Of a stretch of DNA of 8,202 nucleotides, positions 6,965 to 8,202 are shown piece after piece. The position numbers and the translations under genes are program-made. A model generated the notes under the pieces. It was not told the origin of the DNA and did not search any database. It saw only the letters and a program-made list of their open reading frames with translations. The stretch is from assembly GCA_003643975.1 (NCBI GenBank), contig QNAR01000062.1, positions 1 through 8,202 on the forward strand. The letters run 5' to 3'. The stretch is from Thermotogae bacterium. Its GTDB lineage: Bacteria > Thermotogota > Thermotogae > Petrotogales > Kosmotogaceae. The first letter of the stretch is position 1. Every line of letters starts with the position of its first letter.

Positions 6965-7507
6965 GTGCCCGTTGAAGGTTGGTTGTATTTCATAGTCTCT
7001 TTTATGATCTTCGCTTCCATTATAGCGCTTGAATTGAAAGACCTGCTTTCATCCGTTGTATCGGTAGGTGTGACGGGTCTTGCGTTAGCAGTGGCTTTTA
7101 TTTTCTTGCAAGCACCTGATCTTGCCCTTGTCCAATTTGTTTACGAAATAATCTCTGTGATCATATTGATTATGTTGCTAAAAGCCACCGGGGAAAGACT
7201 CGAAAAAGAAAAGGAAGGCAGATTATCGCTGAGCTTCAAATTGCTGTTTTTAGTCCTTATATCGATCATGGTAATTCCTCTCTTCTCTGTCTTGCCAGAG
7301 TTTGGGAAACCGCTTCTTGATGTTTCAAAAAAATACCTTGCAAATGGAGCAACCGAAACAGGCTCAGCTAATTTGGTAACCTCAGTTATTTTGGATTACA
7401 GGGCATATGATACCCTTGGTGAGGCAACTGTGATCTTTGTATCGATTCTTGGAGCTGTGACTTTACTCAGTAAAAGAAAGAAACATGAAGGTGATTCCAA
7501 TGGCTGA
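6965..7507 (+). CDS. Fused MbhD-MbhE subunit (MrpA C-terminal-like, DUF4040 plus MbhE domains)
   Basis: This 180-aa membrane protein corresponds to the C-terminal part of MrpA, which in Pyrococcus Mbh is two separate small genes, mbhD and mbhE. Residues about 25-75 are MbhD/DUF4040-like: ELKDLLSSVVSVGVTGLAL and then LQAPDLALVQFVYE, with Glu61 in the helix that carries a conserved acidic residue in the family. Residues about 95-170 are MbhE-like, with the signature ANLVTSVILDYRAYDTLGE (134-152) followed by a hydrophobic helix. Around five membrane helices are apparent, and a short basic tail (SKRKK) ends the protein. The gene begins 2 bases after the preceding stop (start GTG) and overlaps the MrpB-like gene by 8 bases. 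It probably forms the narrow membrane link between the antiporter subunits and may take part in Na+ transfer (inferred from Mbh and Mrp work). Confidence 0.88.
   Translation: MPVEGWLYFIVSFMIFASIIALELKDLLSSVVSVGVTGLALAVAFIFLQAPDLALVQFVYEIISVIILIMLLKATGERLEKEKEGRLSLSFKLLFLVLISIMVIPLFSVLPEFGKPLLDVSKKYLANGATETGSANLVTSVILDYRAYDTLGEATVIFVSILGAVTLLSKRKKHEGDSNG
7490..7495 (+). promoter_or_regulatory. Ribosome binding site favouring ATG 7500 for the MrpB/MbhF gene
   Basis: GGTGAT, complementary to the 16S rRNA 3' end, lies 4 bases before ATG 7500. The in-frame ATG 7485 has only a weak purine run before it, so the shorter form is preferred. Confidence 0.5.
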
Positions 7508-7988
7508 AAAACATTCTGGAATGACGCTAATAGTCAAAACAATAACACGTTTTACTGTCTGGCTGATTCTTTTATACGGTATCTTCTTGATGATACATGG
7601 CCACCTGACACCTGGTGGTGGATTCGTAGGGGGATTGGTGGTTGCACTTTCTTTTATACACATGAAATTGGCTTTCGGGAAGAAAGGTCCTGTAAAAGGT
7701 TCTGGGAAAACTTTTTTGCATGCGCTTGATTCCAGTGGTGCTTTGCTGTTTCTTGGAATAGGAGTTGCGGCTTTTTTTGCTGGATTACCCTTTTTAAGCA
7801 ATTTCTTGCCAAAAGGCAAGCTCTTTGACCTCTTCAGCGCCGGAACTATCCCTATTTTGAATTTCGCCATCATGTTGAAGGTAGGAGCCGCTATTTTTCT
7901 CGTCTTCATAGCCCTTAACCTTTATGAACATGGGAGCAAGGCAGGAAATAGTGAAGACAGCAAAAATGAAAAAAGGGAGGGGGAATGA
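7500..7988 (+). CDS. mbhF: MrpB/MnhB-family antiporter subunit (MbhF)
   Basis: This small integral membrane subunit of the Mrp-type module (162 aa from ATG 7500) belongs to the MnhB domain family. The diagnostic segment is GHLTPGGGFVGGL at residues 34-46, after the opening MTLIVKTITRFTVWLILLYG. About four hydrophobic helices are seen (roughly 14-33, 41-58, 80-98, 118-141). The tail from residue 145 is highly charged and Lys/Glu rich, probably cytoplasmic. MrpB subunits have no cofactor; they are structural members of the Na+/H+ antiporter and of Mbh, where the homologue is MbhF. The gene overlaps its upstream neighbour by 8 bases and is followed after 3 bases by the MrpC-like gene, preserving the mrpB-mrpC order. 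A longer start at ATG 7485 would add five residues. Confidence 0.92.
   Translation: MAEKHSGMTLIVKTITRFTVWLILLYGIFLMIHGHLTPGGGFVGGLVVALSFIHMKLAFGKKGPVKGSGKTFLHALDSSGALLFLGIGVAAFFAGLPFLSNFLPKGKLFDLFSAGTIPILNFAIMLKVGAAIFLVFIALNLYEHGSKAGNSEDSKNEKREGE
7974..7983 (+). promoter_or_regulatory. Ribosome binding site for the MrpC/MbhG gene at ATG 7992
   Basis: AGGGAGGGGG ends 8 bases before ATG 7992. It is too close to the ATG at 7985 (1 base away), which opens a competing frame with no recognisable product. Confidence 0.65.
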
Positions 7989-7991
7989 GTT

Positions 7992-8202
7992 ATGGGCTTA
8001 TATCTCCTATCCTTTATCCTTTTTCTTGTCGGATTATATGGAGTGCTCACGAAAGCCAATATTGTGAAAATAATACTTGGTTCTGGAATCATGGGCTATG
8101 CGGTAAACCTGTTTCTCATATTGATTGCATACAGGTCGGGAGGGACCTTTCCCATACTCCTGCCAGGAAAAGATCCAGGCTTAATGGTTGATCCACTCCC
8201 AC
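7992..8202 (+). CDS. mbhG: MrpC/MnhC-family (NuoK-like) antiporter subunit, MbhG, 3' truncated by window edge
   Basis: The start of a small NuoK-like membrane subunit runs off the window end with 70 codons visible; MrpC proteins are usually about 110-120 aa. The translation opens MGLYLLSFILFLVGLYGVL, then TKANIVKIILGSGIMGYAVNL and FLILIAYR, giving two clear membrane helices with the family's VGLYGVL...N.VKIILG...AVNL pattern. It continues into FPILLPGKDPGLMVDPLP, a typical MrpC loop in which a DPLPQALVLT-like stretch normally leads into the third helix. A different frame from ATG 7985 to 8191 covers the same bases but encodes no recognisable protein. The gene follows mrpB by 3 bases. Together with the two preceding genes it supports an mrpA(C-terminal)-B-C order. 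Confidence 0.9.
   Translation, partial: MGLYLLSFILFLVGLYGVLTKANIVKIILGSGIMGYAVNLFLILIAYRSGGTFPILLPGKDPGLMVDPLP

Noticed and set aside
7974..7991. Purine-rich run as a possible regulatory element or site of ribosomal slippage
   Set aside because: It is adequately explained as a strong ribosome site for the MrpC gene. The MrpB frame ends normally at TGA 7986-7988 and no continuation in another frame is needed.
7985..8191. Open frame of 68 codons starting at ATG 7985
   Set aside because: Its product resembles no known family. The frame starting at 7992 gives a clear MrpC/NuoK-like membrane protein with a well-placed ribosome site, so 7985-8191 is a shadow.
2226..8202. Respiratory complex I (Nuo) or Mbx/Mbs sulfur-reducing complex
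   Set aside because: MbhL keeps all four [NiFe] cysteines, and the pump genes are Mrp B/C and MbhD-E types; no NuoE/F/G set is present.

Overview
The window is one tightly packed stretch of a single + strand operon encoding a membrane-bound, group 4 [NiFe]-hydrogenase (Mbh type) joined to a Mrp-type cation/proton antiporter module and preceded by an NAD(P)H-type electron-transfer module. Both ends are cut: the first gene begins upstream of base 1 and the last runs past base 8202. No promoter, terminator, RNA gene, mobile element, CRISPR array or notable repeat is visible, and no non-coding stretch is longer than a few bases. Genes overlap or abut (ATGA, TGATG and TTGA junctions), and most have clear Shine-Dalgarno sequences.

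Layout: (1) 1-2229, soluble electron-input module: a sulfhydrogenase-beta-like (HydB/AsrA family) iron-sulfur protein, a sulfhydrogenase-gamma-like FAD/NAD(P)/[2Fe-2S] protein, and a small HycB/CooF-like ferredoxin with exactly twelve cysteines. (2) 2226-5188, hydrogenase and membrane anchor: MbhM (NuoH-like), MbhJ (NuoB-like), MbhK (NuoC-like) and MbhL (NuoD-like, with all four [NiFe] cysteines). (3) 5173-8202, ion-pumping module: a NuoL/MrpA-like antiporter subunit, an MbhD-MbhE fusion (the MrpA C-terminal part), MrpB/MbhF and the start of MrpC/MbhG. This last block is collinear with mrpA-B-C, with mrpA split into two genes, so mrpD and the small Mrp subunits would be expected downstream.

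Proposed working (inference): electrons pass between NAD(P)H and the FAD of the gamma subunit, then through its [2Fe-2S] cluster, the beta-subunit clusters and the small ferredoxin to the proximal cluster in MbhJ and the [NiFe] site of MbhL, where H+ is reduced or H2 oxidised. MbhM and the Mrp-like subunits would couple this to Na+ or H+ movement. Classical Mbh is ferredoxin-linked, so the attached sulfhydrogenase-type diaphorase is the most unusual aspect.

Organism: a strict anaerobic fermenter is likely. Moderate G+C, strong GGAGG-type ribosome sites, occasional TTG/GTG starts and the Mbh-Mrp content fit a bacterium of the Thermotogota (for example Kosmotoga/Mesotoga relatives). This is recognition by style, not proof; a Thermococcales-like source for the genes themselves is plausible through transfer.
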